Part shown: positions 10,331-21,578 of the stretch, in pieces
How the letters are laid out: every line of letters starts with the position of its first letter
Numbering within the stretch: position 1 is the first letter of the stretch
Source: Melampsora larici-populina 98AG31
Lineage: Eukaryota > Basidiomycota > Pucciniomycetes > Pucciniales > Melampsoraceae
Direction: 5' to 3'
Length of the DNA: 64,000 nucleotides
Assembly (NCBI RefSeq): GCF_000204055.1
Contig: NW_006768794.1
Span: 626,642-690,641, forward strand
The notes under the pieces: model-generated
The model's input: the letters and a program-made list of their open reading frames with translations, nothing else
What the model was told of the DNA's origin: nothing
Databases searched by the model: none
Translations under genes and position numbers: made by a program

Positions 10331-11760
10331 GTAGGTAATGCAAACCAAAAATCGTTCTGAAAATTTGTTCACTGATGTTACTGCTCGATTGACGGGTGAA
10401 ACTCGCGGCTTGGAGGAGGTACCAGTAGAAGATTCAAGGACGGATGTTTCACTGGGACTTGTGATCGGCTGGAGTCATGTTTTCTTGATGGAGCGGACTC
10501 AACCGTACTTAATCAAGAAGCACGGTATAGGCTGGAACTGGCTGGTCGTGATGATCGGTGAAATCAAAAGATACACAAAGAAAGATCAGAATCAAAAAGA
10601 AAGAAAAGAAAATTGAAAGTAAACAGGAAGTGAACAAGGGAAAAAGAAAGTGACTCACAAACGACGTAAACACAATAGATGAAATCATTCTGTCGAGACC
10701 CCGCCGAATCAAATGTGATCGATCAATATTAACTTGATTCAAATGTGTCAAATTTGATCCATCAGTTTTAAACCATCTTCCATGGTTGATCGATTCATAT
10801 TTTTATTAATTCTAGATCGAAGTAATTCAAAAAAATTATGATTAAATTTTAGTAAACCAAATTCTCCTGAAATCCTTTCGGAAAGGATGCTTTCATCTTG
10901 AAGTAAAACTAATTTGATAGCTAACCAATCTCATTCTTCTATTTCTTCTATTGAAGTAACTTCTGTAAGATTGTGATCAATTTGAATGTTGAATATGTAC
11001 ATTAGAAATTTTGTTCATTAATCGAGTCAGGTTTCGGGCTTGTTGATGAAATTGATGGTGATTTGAGTTTTGAAGCATCAGACCAATTGATTCATGTTTC
11101 ATCCAGGCTACTTTCCTTTTATAATCAATCTGATCATCCCAACGGATCAATGAAGTCAAACTTTGAATCCGATGACTCCTGAGTGACTAATCCAAGCATA
11201 CAAACTGTATAAGCAAGTTGAGAAATCAAATATCGAGTCAGAGAAATCAAAGTGTCTTCACCTTTTTGATGATCTTCTTTTCGTACTGTGGATCTTTTAG
11301 TCGCTGTACCATTGCTCGCAATTCCAAATAGACCCCAAAGAGCTTGATGGATCGGTTTTGATGTACAATAAGCTTTGCTAAGGGTGTACCACGTATGGTA
11401 AGTCAACAGAATACGGAAATCTCCAAACCAGTGAAAGGTAACATTTGGATTGGTAGATGGCTTTAGAGGTGTTTGTATCAAAGTTGAGGTGAGTTTCAAG
11501 ATATTACTCTATCCAAGATGCATAAAGGATCAAAAGAAAAGAAAAGGTCAGATAGTCAGTTTTTTCGAATAGAAGCTAGACATCAGCCAAACTTAGATGA
11601 ACATTCAAATTTTTCAGGTAATGGACTCACAAAGAAAGTTCAAAGGTGGCTGATTCTGATTTGATTGACACCAATCCAACAGTCGAATGGCCCTCATCAA
11701 AAACATGCTTGATGGTTCAAAGATTGGGTGGTCACTTTGATTCAAATGGGAGGAAGGTGA
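10330..11760 (-). pseudogene. Gene-like multi-exon remnant inside the MULE, possibly captured host DNA
   Basis: On the minus strand several pieces look like exons bounded by GTGAGT-type donors. The largest (11134-11499) encodes a 121-aa piece with PNVTFHWFGDFRILLTYHTW and a hydrophobic LISQLAYTVCMLGLV. Another (10650-10751) encodes NIDRSHLIRRGLDRM followed directly by GTGAGTC. I could not join the pieces into one frame with consistent phases, so this is probably broken. I do not recognise the family. Capture of host gene fragments is common for MULEs, which is why I suspect it; it could also be chance coding. Confidence 0.35.
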
Positions 11761-12083
11761 GCGGATGAGAACGAACTGATTGAGAGTTGGGAAAGAAGAT
11801 AAGGGGTTTAGATTGAAGTGAGGTCCTGATTATAGTTCATGATTGCAGTTGAAGTTGAAGTGTTGAAGGATTGGACAGGATTGAGATGATATGATCTCTA
11901 TGGGAGCTTGACATTAGATGATGAGGCGAACGCTTGAGCCAGGGATTTTACTCAAAGGACGCGTAAACCTCCAAATTGAAAGTACTAATTGGGAGTTTTG
12001 TCGAGTTTTGCCGGCGAACACGGTTTGCCTTTAACTTATATGATGTCAGCCAGTGGTGTTACAGACAAAGTACAAGTTGGGTC

Positions 12084-15000
12084 TCACCTCGCAAGACCGT
12101 TGAAGTTGATTGAGGTTGGCCAGCCTTCACTGATACCTTTGGGAATTATATGGCGCTCTGCCTCATGAAGGCCGCAAAAAGTTGCCGTTTGTGCGAACTG
12201 AAAAATGAAATCCATAAGGTCAACAATTGAATACAATTGTTAGAATGGGGTTTAACTTACTGGAAGACTCCTTGATCCTGAGCGACCAATCCCCTGAGTT
12301 ATTTCGGGCATAGCCAGCAGTTCGGCCCGCAAAGAGAGAAGTTTATCGGATGGGTTCGCAGGCATCTCTTCATCGCAAAATGGACAAAGTGCTTCGTCAT
12401 TTTCTGTGTCGGACCCACTTTGACTTTCGGAATCCTCAGTAAACAGTAACAATGCCTTGTTGTGTTCACTCTCCTCCTGAAAAAACAAACCTTGTTCACA
12501 ATCATTGGTAGGTTGAGTAGCAAACAAATCGGTAGGTTGAGTGGCATCAAAGAAATCGTCAGGTTGAGGTTGAGTGGCATTAAACAAATCGGTAGGTTGA
12601 GAATGCGACTGGTTAACCGGACATTTGTTGGCCCGATGTCCAGGTTGGCGGCATTTGCTACATTTGTAAAGTTTGGTGGTGGGGATTGGGTTGGATGATT
12701 GAGGGGTAGCTATCAGAATCAACGAGGTAGAGGGACCATTGATCGGATTTGATAAGGTAGAGGGAGTGTCAGACTCTTTTGTGACACCTTCAGGCTTTGA
12801 ATGGCTTTCAGATACTCCTTGATCCTCAGAGTCTTCATCCAACATTGCCTCTTCTCGAGTCATATCTTCTTCAAGTCGTCTTCGTTTTGCTTTTTCTTTT
12901 TTTTTTCTCTTCGTTTCTTCAACTTCATGTTGAGATTTCCATCGACCATTCTTAGAGACAGCTGGTTGTTTTTGGCTCCCAGTGCGAGGTCGACCTCGAT
13001 TGTTGTGCTTGACTTCAGGTGGTAATATAGGAACTAATGAGTACCGTCCGGTTTTGATAAGATCGACTTCCTCGTATAGTTTACGGAGGGAATGTTCTGG
13101 TAGATTCAATAAGGCATTGAATTTTGAACGTGCGGCATTATGAAGGCCTTGTCGAGAATGGGGGGCGATGTCCATCACAAGCCGCCATTGATCATGAATT
13201 AAGTCAGGCGATAGAGTGTCAGATACCTCGCGTGCAGCAGCAATGTCATGACTACATGGCATTCCCCAAGCGGTTCGGAATGTCTTAGTGCAAGGCCGGT
13301 CAGGTTGCAGTTGAGTCTGAGATATCTTCTCATACTGGGCGGCTATATCCTTGATAGCAAAATGGGATATCACGCCGTGAAGGTCCTTAAGGAATGGTGG
13401 TATGTCTTGAAGCGTGTTACCCTTCTCAATTCCGAAAGATATCATTATCTCGTTGTACTGATGTTCCCCATGTCGCTTGAATGCATTAAAACATGTTAGA
13501 AAATCGTTGTTGCGGCCTTCGAGAAAAGTTTTCAAACCAAAGTGACTACCTTCGACCCGGGATGTAGAGGAATTCCCGAAGTGGGGTGTTGATGATGTAA
13601 AAAGAGATACAAACTTGTTCGTTCGATGAAGCCAATTGCGCTCCAAGTATTCGAGAATGTTGTGTTTTTTAGCGAGGACAGTGAGAGCTTTCAAGTTGAT
13701 ATCATATTCTTCGGGAGTAGTTGAGCAAGTAAACTGATTCCATACTTTCATAAAATCTTCCCATTCATCGTTGGTTTTGAAATTCTTCTTACAGTTCTTG
13801 CCAATGTTCTCATTGATATGCCAGATGCATAATATGTGTACAGAGTCCGGAAAGATAGTGTTGATTGCATTAAAAAGTGCTGGTTCGGCGTCGGTGGCAA
13901 AGGTTCGAGGGAGACTAACTGTTTCATCGGAGTCAAACACAATCGACTTCAGCTGTTGCATGGCCCACTCGTAAGCATCTTCGGTCTCACTGTGTAAGAA
14001 ACAAAGGGCTACAGTAAAAGACTTGTGGGCGTTGGTGGTACCGACTATGTGGAGTAGTGGTAAGTTGAACCGATTGGTTTTATAGGTGCAGTGGATGCCC
14101 AAGACGGTAGGAAATCGTCTTGCAAGCTGGATGGCCTCAGGACTTGCAAAGAAAAAAGACTGAAGGGTGCCGTTGTCTGAAGTAACCGTTCGGAAAGCCC
14201 ATTTCTGTTTGGTTACTAAGTCGAACAACCCTTGAATGGGTGTTCGTCCATTGAGCCAGCATTTCTTTTGACGTGCCCGGGAGTTGTAGATATCGCGCAC
14301 AAGAACGTCGGTACCGCTTTGAACTTTGAGAATTGGCCGAATGTTGCGAGGTCGAACTCCAGCCGAAGTTAGGAATGAAATGATCTTGTCGTTTTCCGGA
14401 TTGATTTGCCGATATCGACTTTCTTCGTATAGATGTTCAAAAGCCGGATGATTGTGTTTCGCTTTTAGAGGGTTTCGGTCGGCATCTGAAGTGACAAACC
14501 ACCGTCCTTTAGAGGCGTGAAAATTGAGTGAAACCTCGAAGGTGCATCCCGTCTTCTTGGAAGAGGATGCACGCTTCTCCTTTGGCTCATCAGCTTCGTT
14601 GTGATCAGCATCGTCGTGATCATCCTCATTGTCCTTAACCCCAGTTGATTTATTCTTCTTTTTCTTCTTTGTCGGTTTTGCTGCCCGGGAACACTCTAGA
14701 TAGATCCGTACCGTCTCTCTGTGCATGTCGGTCTTGTGGCTCTTGACAGATAAAACGTATCCTTGATACCGTGCGACCGCATTCAGATACATTATGCCAG
14801 CGTCCTTCTCATAGAAAGGTTTCCCGATTTTTGGTGATTGCATCAACCGAACTGGAGCCGCTCCTGTTTTGAGTTGATGAGGAATCAGATCGAATAACTA
14901 TCATAGATTTGAATAAAGAAAAAGAAAAGCGAACTGAACTCACCAATAGGAGGCCATTCATTGTCTCGCTTGTCGTTGGCCAAATCAAACTCTTGTAAGA

Positions 15001-15559
15001 TGCTACTCTCGTTTAATTCAGGTGGTACTTCATTTGTAACAACACTATCGCTTTCACAGGTGGTACTAGTAGGGTTCAAGTGTGATGATGGAAGGTTCGC
15101 ATTGTTGACACGCGTGATCGAGTGCATAGGAAGTGAAAGGATATCTGTTCCGCTTGATACAGCTTGAGCTTGACCTCTTGACAAATCGAGATGCTGAGGT
15201 TGTATTTGTGACACAGTGGGTGGAAAAGATGGTGTTCCAGGGGGATTCGAAAACACAAACTGAGTCGATGGTGGGTATGGGAAGCCAGGAGTTGAGTGCC
15301 ACACGAGATGGGGTTGAGGCGAAGGTCCAGCTACATAATTCGTTTGAGACGGGATATAGACGTGGGGTTGAGCCAAAGGTCCAGCTACATAATTAGTTTG
15401 AGATGGGACATAGACGTGGTGGTGGATAACAGAGTTGTTTGTTGGTAATGTAATCGGTAGTGTTGAGCTGGGTTGTGGCATAGGGTAAGTGAGAGTTGGG
15501 TTCAGCGAACCCTTCGGTCGGTCATCGTTCAGGGTCTGTCCTTTGCGACTTCGCTTCAT
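12084..15559 (-). CDS. MULE transposase with FAR1-type finger and RTC4-like C-terminus
   Basis: Three exons (15559-14944, 14863-12261, 12197-12084) join with consistent phases to about 1110 aa. The first is Pro/Gln-rich with a 19-residue tandem repeat (SQTNYVAGP). Next come a FAR1/GCM1-like zinc region (YLECSRA, KKTGCTFEV, KHNHP), the MULE domain (GIHCTYKTNRFNLPLLHIVG, FATDAEPALFNAI, LCIWHI), a SWIM-like AWGMPCSHDI, and a CCHC knuckle CSKCRQPGHRANKCP. The C-terminus CPFCDEEMPANPSDKLL, continued in exon 3 by CGLHEAER and GWPTSINF, resembles the RTC4-like domain. The first DDE aspartate position (normally DCTYKTN) reads His. The second Asp (ATDAEP) is present, and a candidate Glu is in RVEGSHFGLK. 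Exon 3 ends at GTGAGA, so a further exon is possible. Confidence 0.85.
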
Positions 15560-16690
15560 TATATAGATGGTGAACGCAGAGGGTTTGTTGTTGCCGGTTT
15601 GAAAGGGGTTAGTCCAGCTGAAAGGGAGCGTTGAGGACAGCTGAAGAGGATACGATAGAGATAGAAGATACGATGGGGTTAGTATGACTAGAGGAAGTGA
15701 AAAGTGCAATGTAGGGAAAATTGCTTACCATCGTAAGCAAAATCATCTTCATGCAAATCCGGTGGATACACGTTGTAGAACTCCTACGCTGTGTAGCGTA
15801 GGCTGAGCCGGAGAGGGGAAGAATCACCGCGCAGAAAGAATAACCACACAGGTGAAACTATGGTTGTCGTAGACTGCCCTCAACCTTTAAATAAAAGTTC
15901 AAAAAAATAAAAAAATCACGGAAGCAATTCTCTAACAAATTTCTACCTTCTCAAATCTAATCCGTAACACTATTCTAATATCACTAGAAGATCCGCAAGA
16001 TCTGGCGGATTCCAACGGTACCCCACACTACACTATATGAGAGGGTGATACAAAACTATGTTGATGTTGAGTTTTATTGTAAATAGTTTTAATGTAAAAG
16101 TGAAATTGTAAATAGTTTTAATGTAAAAGTGAAATTGTAAAAATTGTAAATGTAACAACTACAGCCCTGACTCAACCCGGTCTGAGGTAATTTCAAACTG
16201 TAATCTAACCTGACGAGTTGATGACTGATTTCTGACCGAGCTCAGCAAACAGAAAATATAAGAAAAAAAAACACAATGATCCTCTTCAAGACACTAATCA
16301 CTACAAATGATAATCTAAACAACAATAGAGGTTATGTTTTCTCCATCTATCTTTCTTATCTTTTAATACTCAAAGAACTTGATTTAATCGGACACACTAA
16401 CTAAAGATGATATTCTAATTCTTTGATAGAACACTAAAAAAAACTGATACGTTCTCAAGGACACATGAAGACACGATTATAACACTTAGACCCAGACACG
16501 AACACTGATACGACAATCAGAACACTAGAACACTTTAAAAAAAAACTTAGAACACTCTTTGATCAACACTGATACGCAAATAACACAAAAAAAACACGAT
16601 GATCCCTCCGATGGATCCCAAAAAAGAATGAAAATGATGCGATTCTTTCCACAGACACACGAACGAACAAGACCCCTCTTCTTTTGAAAT
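15560..16690. promoter_or_regulatory. Upstream region of the MULE transposase
   Basis: No gene is evident. A 29-bp unit is repeated in tandem at 16076-16104 and 16105-16133 (starting ATTGTAAATAGTTTT). A short palindrome CTACGCT/AGCGTAG lies at 15784-15801. The region probably includes the transposase promoter, but I see no clear TATA element. Confidence 0.4.
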
Positions 16691-16696
16691 TTCAAT

Positions 16697-18200
16697 TTGA
16701 CCTCCACTTACTACCTCCGATCGGACTTCACTTGTAAGTCACGACACAACTGGATTTCCGTCGATTTTCGATTTAGTTTTATTTTATTCATTCACTCGTC
16801 TCCACCTCTACCTCAACCTCCTCCACTCTCTTTCGATCTGGACCTCTCGATCGCACTCCATCCTCAATCTCCAGCTCGATCTTCACACTATCGATTTACA
16901 ATGTAAGTTTGATTTCTTTTCTCTTCTTCTACACTATCCCATCCTTGACTTTATGTATTTAGATTTCGATTTTGACATCATTTAAGTAAGTTTCTTTTCC
17001 CATTCACTTCTTTGTTTGTTCTCATACTGACTCCTTTACCTCCTTTCTTTGTTTTCATTAGTTTTAACTTTGGACCTCAAAATCGAATTCCTATTTAGTT
17101 TCAATTTCGATTCTGATCTTTGATTTAGATCTTGATAAATATGTAAGTCTTTTCTCTCTTAACTTTCTTTCTACTATTCATCTTGCACAACACTGACACC
17201 ACCCTCTTTCTCTATCTCAATTTAAACCCTCAAAATCGATCCTTCTATTAAGTTTTTCATTAGTTTTAACTTCAGACCTCAAAATCGAATGTCTATTCTG
17301 TTTCCTTTTTTTTCTATTCTTATTGTATCTGATGAATAGATTGATGGATTCAGTTTCGATTCTGACCTTTGATCTTGATCTTCATTTAAGTAAGTTCTTT
17401 CATTTCTTTATCTTTGTTTGTTCTTGTTTACTAACTTTATCTTCTTTGTTTAAAATTTTGATTCCCTTTTCATTTCGCTTCTAGGTATCTATTTGATAAG
17501 TTGAAACAAAAGCTTCCATAGGACCCCTCTATCTCGATCACTACTCAACTCTAACCACCTTCACTTCAATATCAATCAATTCAGTCTCTAACTACACCAA
17601 CTCCATTTCGATCTCAGCCTGTTTCAACTACAATCTTCATAAACATTCAATTCAATTTCGATCTTGAGCTCTGATCTATCTTGTAAGTCTTTTGTTACTT
17701 TCTCTTTCATCTTTGTCTATCTAGATTTTGATTTTGAGGTCTGTTCTTAACATTTTTCTCCACTCTCTTACACAATAATGACAAGTTATATTGTTTCTTT
17801 ATTTGTCTGTCATTCGATTTTGAACTTTGCATCAATTGTTTAAGATTAATTCATTTAAATTTGATTGTAGGCCTTCTTAATCAATTTTCAACTCTCTTGA
17901 CTTCAATTTTAATTTCGACTTCTTGATCATTTAGGTAAGTTTTTTTTTTCTTCTATTCTGTTGCATCATTTAAACTGACTTCTCCACTTTCTCCTGACTT
18001 GCTTTAATGTTAGTTCATAGCTGCATAGATTCCAATTTCGATTCTTGACTTCTTTCTTGTAGATCAACTGTTTGGGGATTGATTAATCTACTAGGTGAGT
18101 TTTCATTCTTGATTCATCAATTCTAATCTTATTTGTGTAACATCAATGTTGACATTTTCAATTTTTGACCCTCTTTTTTTTTCCAAGGTATGTATGTATC
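16697..18200 (+). repeat. Degenerate array of TCGATT...GTAAGT units
   Basis: A pyrimidine-rich 1.5-kb stretch repeats a loose pattern on the plus strand: an ATTTCGATTYTGA-like core, a TTTGAT/CTTGAT segment, then a splice-donor-like GTAAGT and a T/C-rich run. Donor-like GTAAGT occurs at about 16902, 16987, 17141, 17389, 17681 and 17936, with GTGAGT at about 18095. It may be a chain of tiny untranslated exons and introns or a decayed tandem repeat. No protein is visible. Confidence 0.5.
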
Positions 18201-18599
18201 TCATTTATTTATCTTTTTTGTATGTATTGTTTTTATTTGAACTTCTATGTCTGTATAAAATATACCATTTTGAATGTAAGATTGATGTTCATTGAGAATA
18301 ACAAGATCCATATAGTGATAATTTGAATTGAAATGATGATTTTGATTATTTGTCTTGAGTCCACATGCCTTGATAAAAATTGAAGAGTGTGATTTATGGA
18401 TCTTTTCTTTTTTCTGTTGTGAGTTGATCTAATGTAATAATAAAAAAAATGATATGAGATTAAGACGTGATCATAGGAATTGCTTTCCACAACGTTTGTT
18501 TCCCTGGTCGGTTCGATTGGGTGATGGATGTGATGGATGTGATGATGAAGTTTCAATGGATGGTGAGGTATCTGTATGCGTGGTATCATTCATATGAGG

Positions 18600-18761
18600 G
18601 CTAGTAGCCCGCACCCTAAGCCCGGTCTGGTGGTGATAAGCCCCCATGGGCTGTGAATCGCCGTTCTGCCCGCATTCTCAGCCCGGGAGCAGCCCGTCGG
18701 GGCCGTGTTTAGCGCAGAAAGATTCGGGTACTCTCGGGTACCATCGGGTAATGCCCCAAAA
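18600..18761. repeat. MULE right subterminal GC-rich motifs
   Basis: The motif GCCCG/CGGGC recurs many times (AGCCCGC, AGCCCGG, TGCCCGC, CAGCCCGGG, CAGCCCGTC), followed by three TCGGGTA units at about 18723-18750. It mirrors the left end in composition and stands out sharply from the AT-rich interior. Confidence 0.6.
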
Positions 18762-18808
18762 AAAGGGGGCTTCGGGTTTTTTTTTCCGGGCGGTAAATAG
18801 TGGTTTCC
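18762..18808 (-). repeat. MULE right terminal inverted repeat
   Basis: This is the reverse complement of 6400-6446, followed by the target copy TTACAAAA at 18809-18816. Confidence 0.93.
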
Positions 18809-18816
18809 TTACAAAA

Positions 18817-19964
18817 TGTGTGGATGGAAGAGGAATATCGGACTCACATCGCGGGGACGTTAACGTGTCAGTATCGACACACATCCCCTCGTCAAGTTTC
18901 CTAGCATGCCCCGTAGGCCTCAAAATGGGATCCGTAGGGGGTTTTTTCAGAGCTGACGAAACTGTTGCAACAGTTGCGATGGAGGTCTCTAGTACTGGGC
19001 TGTTTTTCGTATCTTCTAATATCACGTCATTCGAGGGTGGGATCTGTGAATTTGGAATCAAAAGAAGCTTGCTAGCTGTCTCGGGAGATAATGGATTGGT
19101 TTCGTTATCGAACTCACATTGCGGGGATGTAAGCTTGCCATCTAAGGCACACATCCCCTCGTCTAAATTCCTAGCTTTCCCCGTTAGCATCACGTCAGGA
19201 TCCTCCGGGGTGGTTTTCGGATTTGACGAAGCTGAGTTAACAGCTGCAATGCCTGGCTTGGTGTGTTGATCGTCATTTGAAGTAGTTGTTCTCGTCGTAT
19301 GCTGTGAATTCATAGGAATACGGTGATCGCCGACTGTTTCAAAAGAATGAATCGAGGAGACAGAATCATACGCACGTTGCGGGGATGTTAACGTATCAAA
19401 TGCGATACACATCCCCTTGTCACTTTGCCTAGCTTCCCTCACGGGCTCCATATCAAGGTCCTGTAAGGGTGGTGTCGGTCTGGACAAAGCCTCAATGGCT
19501 GCAACGTCAGTATGAGTGTTGGCAATCTCTCCAGTACTCCAGTTGATGAGGTGATAGTTCTGTCTGATCCAGGGTATGCCTAAAATTCCATCATAAGAAT
19601 CTTTGATCTTTGTGATAATAAAGTTTGTCAGTGATGAGTCGTTCTTCATAAATAAATTGATTTCGTGAGAGGATTGACTTCTTGATCCATCAAAGCCGGT
19701 CACCACTCTGGTAGTGTGATCAGCCAATCGAATAATATTTGTCTCGGTGGCTTTGGATTCACTCAACACATTGTGTGTGGCACCAGAGTCGATAAGGAAC
19801 AGGGCATCAAAGGGAAAAGGTTGTGTGGCTCGAGGGAATTGGGACATTGAAATTGAGGTACGCAAAAACAGACGTGGATCATTTAAATTGCATGAATGAA
19901 ATCTACTCGCTCCTAATTTTATGTCATCTAATTCCCTCTGGTGGCTCAGGATAGGCACACTCAC
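18817..19964 (-). pseudogene. Ty3 aspartic protease and start of pol (cut by the MULE)
   Basis: The frame starts in the -1 frame relative to gag, overlapping the gag stop. The retropepsin motif is FLIDSGATHNVLSES (active Asp-Ser-Gly), with DGILGIPWIRQNYHLI further on. A long linker then carries three diverged copies of a repeat built around LDEGMC and LTSPRCE, unusual for this region. The frame then runs into the inverted repeat of the MULE; residues encoded beyond that point are not original. Confidence 0.88.
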
Positions 19965-21034
19965 TCCTGAGCACCGCCATTTTTTGATTGATCGGCCTTA
20001 CTGCTCCCTTCTACTTGATCTAATTGATTCACAACTGAAGATCCCATCGCTGCCACCTTAGCTTCTAATTCTGCTATCTTATGTCTGAAACTACTAGGAC
20101 CATTAAAACCTCCACGCTTCTTTCCCTTCCTCTCATTTCTCTTCACAGGACAATCTGCAGCTATATGACCTTGACCAGCGCAATGAAAACAAGACCCAGT
20201 CCTTAGTCGTCTAGTACGCTCTTCGTCAGATAATTTAACGAAACCTGACGATATGTCCATCGCATTTGGATCAGCGGTAGGAACATGAAAGGTTGTGGCG
20301 GTGCTAGTAGCTCCGTGGATTTTGCTATCGAGTTTGATTGCAAGGTTCGCTATCTGTTCAATACTAGTGAATTTTTCTTGAACCATAACCATCGCGACTC
20401 TAATTTCTTTTTTCAATCCCTGTCCGTAGTGGCTGATGAGAGTAGGAACCTCCCAACCCGTGGCAGTCGCGTACAAGTTGAATTCATGTGTTTACGTGGC
20501 CACTGATCCTTTCTGAGTTAAAGTACGCAACGCACGTTCCGCCTTTGATTTATTTTCCGTGTCGAAATACATTGCTTTGAAATTAGTGATAAAGCAATCC
20601 AATGTGACCAAATGAGATGTTGAGTTATCCAGTAATTCCAAAGTTAACGGGTGAGCCCAGCTGCTTGCTGCACCGGTAAGGTAAGAAACCGTGAATACGA
20701 CTTTACTGCGGTCATCAGGGAATTGATACGGATGGGCCAGGAGATATAACTGGACTTGGGTTGCAAAGATCTCAGCAGGACCTCCTCGAGTGCCGCTAAA
20801 CTTATCGGGCGTTGCTACCTTTGGCCCTTTGGGAACAGGTGCGACTTCCTGGTGAGTGTAAGTTGGGGCAGGAGGAGGCGCAGCAGTAGATTGCTGAGAG
20901 TTAGGAGCACTCGCTTCAATAGCAGCGAGTCTTGCTTCGGCTTCATTTGATCGACGCTCAGCTTGTTCACGAAGGTTGCGTTTGTTTGCTAGTGATGCCG
21001 ACAGTTCATTTAATTGTCTCTGTATATCTTCCAT
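19961..21034 (-). pseudogene. Ty3 gag with one in-frame stop
   Basis: The coiled-coil N-terminus (IQRQLNELSASLANKRN) is followed by the capsid-like region (PDKFSGTRGGPAEIFATQVQ, YLTGAASSWA) and a CCHC zinc knuckle (CFHCAGQGHIAADCP) that packages RNA. A TAA at 20492-20494 interrupts it after KGSVAT. Reading through it gives a sensible continuation in the same frame (THEFNLYATATG), so the stop is probably a CAA-to-TAA change. Confidence 0.9.
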
Positions 21035-21393
21035 TCCGACAGCGGGATCAGTAATAAGATGAGTTACAGAATCGACGAATGGGTGACTGTGAGTGGTTTC
21101 AGTTTCGTCGTCGTCGGAGTCAGCGTCTCCGAGTGTGGGGGTTCTGTAAGATGGTGATGTTGTGGCGTTCGTTCCGAAGTAAGTTTTCAGTTCAATCTAA
21201 GTTTCAATTGTATCTAATCTTGATAATTCAATTCAGTTCTCAATACTTCGATTCAGTCGATTGTATGATTCAGTAATCTTAATCTTGGTCTCAGTTCAGT
21301 TCAGTAAGTTTAACTTTAAATTATCTAATCGGTTTCTTCTGAGTTTAATCTAGTTCTTCTTCCTTGATTCCTAATTGAAGAGATCCGACAATA
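21035..21393 (-). other. Ty3 untranslated leader
   Basis: Noncoding region between the 5' LTR and gag. Directly after the LTR the minus strand reads TATTGTCGGATCTC. I see no TGG start expected of a tRNA 3'-end primer site, so priming may be atypical. Confidence 0.5.
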
Positions 21394-21578
21394 TGTTAGG
21401 CCCAGCTCAGGGGGGTTTGGGCTCGTCGTGGGAATGAAGGAGTTCAGGACCAAGCAATCAGGTTTGTATATTGATTGTTGGATGAGAAGGAAAGCAACTA
21501 CGTAATACAACGAGTGAATAGATACTCTCAGTGACATGTCATGTATCTGTCACGAGTGCTACATGTAGGATCGTAACA
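21394..21578 (-). repeat. Ty3 LTR (5' LTR on the minus strand)
   Basis: This 185-bp LTR carries three differences from the 2861-3045 copy, all C/T at CpG. It is followed by the second ATGGC target copy at 21579-21583. Confidence 0.95.

Larger units (their letters stand above)
6400..18808 (-). mobile_element. 12.4-kb Mutator-like element (MULE) with OTU protease
   Basis: The element has perfect 47-bp terminal inverted repeats (starting GGAAACCACTATTTACCG) and an 8-bp duplication. It carries a MULE transposase gene (12084-15559) and a separate OTU-type cysteine protease gene (6818-7894), both on the minus strand. MULEs with OTU or ULP1 proteases are known from plants and fungi. GC-rich subterminal stretches with repeated AGCCCG/CGGGCT motifs sit inside both ends. 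The middle carries gene-like debris that may be captured host sequence. Identical terminal repeats suggest it is the youngest layer of the stack. Confidence 0.93.
2861..21578 (-). mobile_element. Ty3/gypsy chromovirus inserted in the Ngaro-like element
   Basis: Two 185-bp LTRs (TGTTA...TAACA) bound a minus-strand gag-pol: gag with zinc knuckle, protease, RT, RNase H, integrase and a C-terminal chromodomain. A 5-bp duplication flanks it. The 18.7-kb length is due to a 12.4-kb Mutator-like insert inside pol. The element itself is about 6.3 kb. It is dead: a stop in gag, stops before RNase H and before integrase, a one-base frameshift in integrase, plus the insert. The LTRs differ at three of 185 positions, all C/T at CpG, so the insertion is fairly young and its decay may be methylation-driven. 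Confidence 0.95.

Noticed and set aside
6400..18808. A Starship-type giant element around the tyrosine recombinase
   Set aside because: The recombinase belongs to the Ngaro-like retrotransposon by its neighbours RT and RNase H; no captain-type DUF3435 protein or cargo arrangement is seen.
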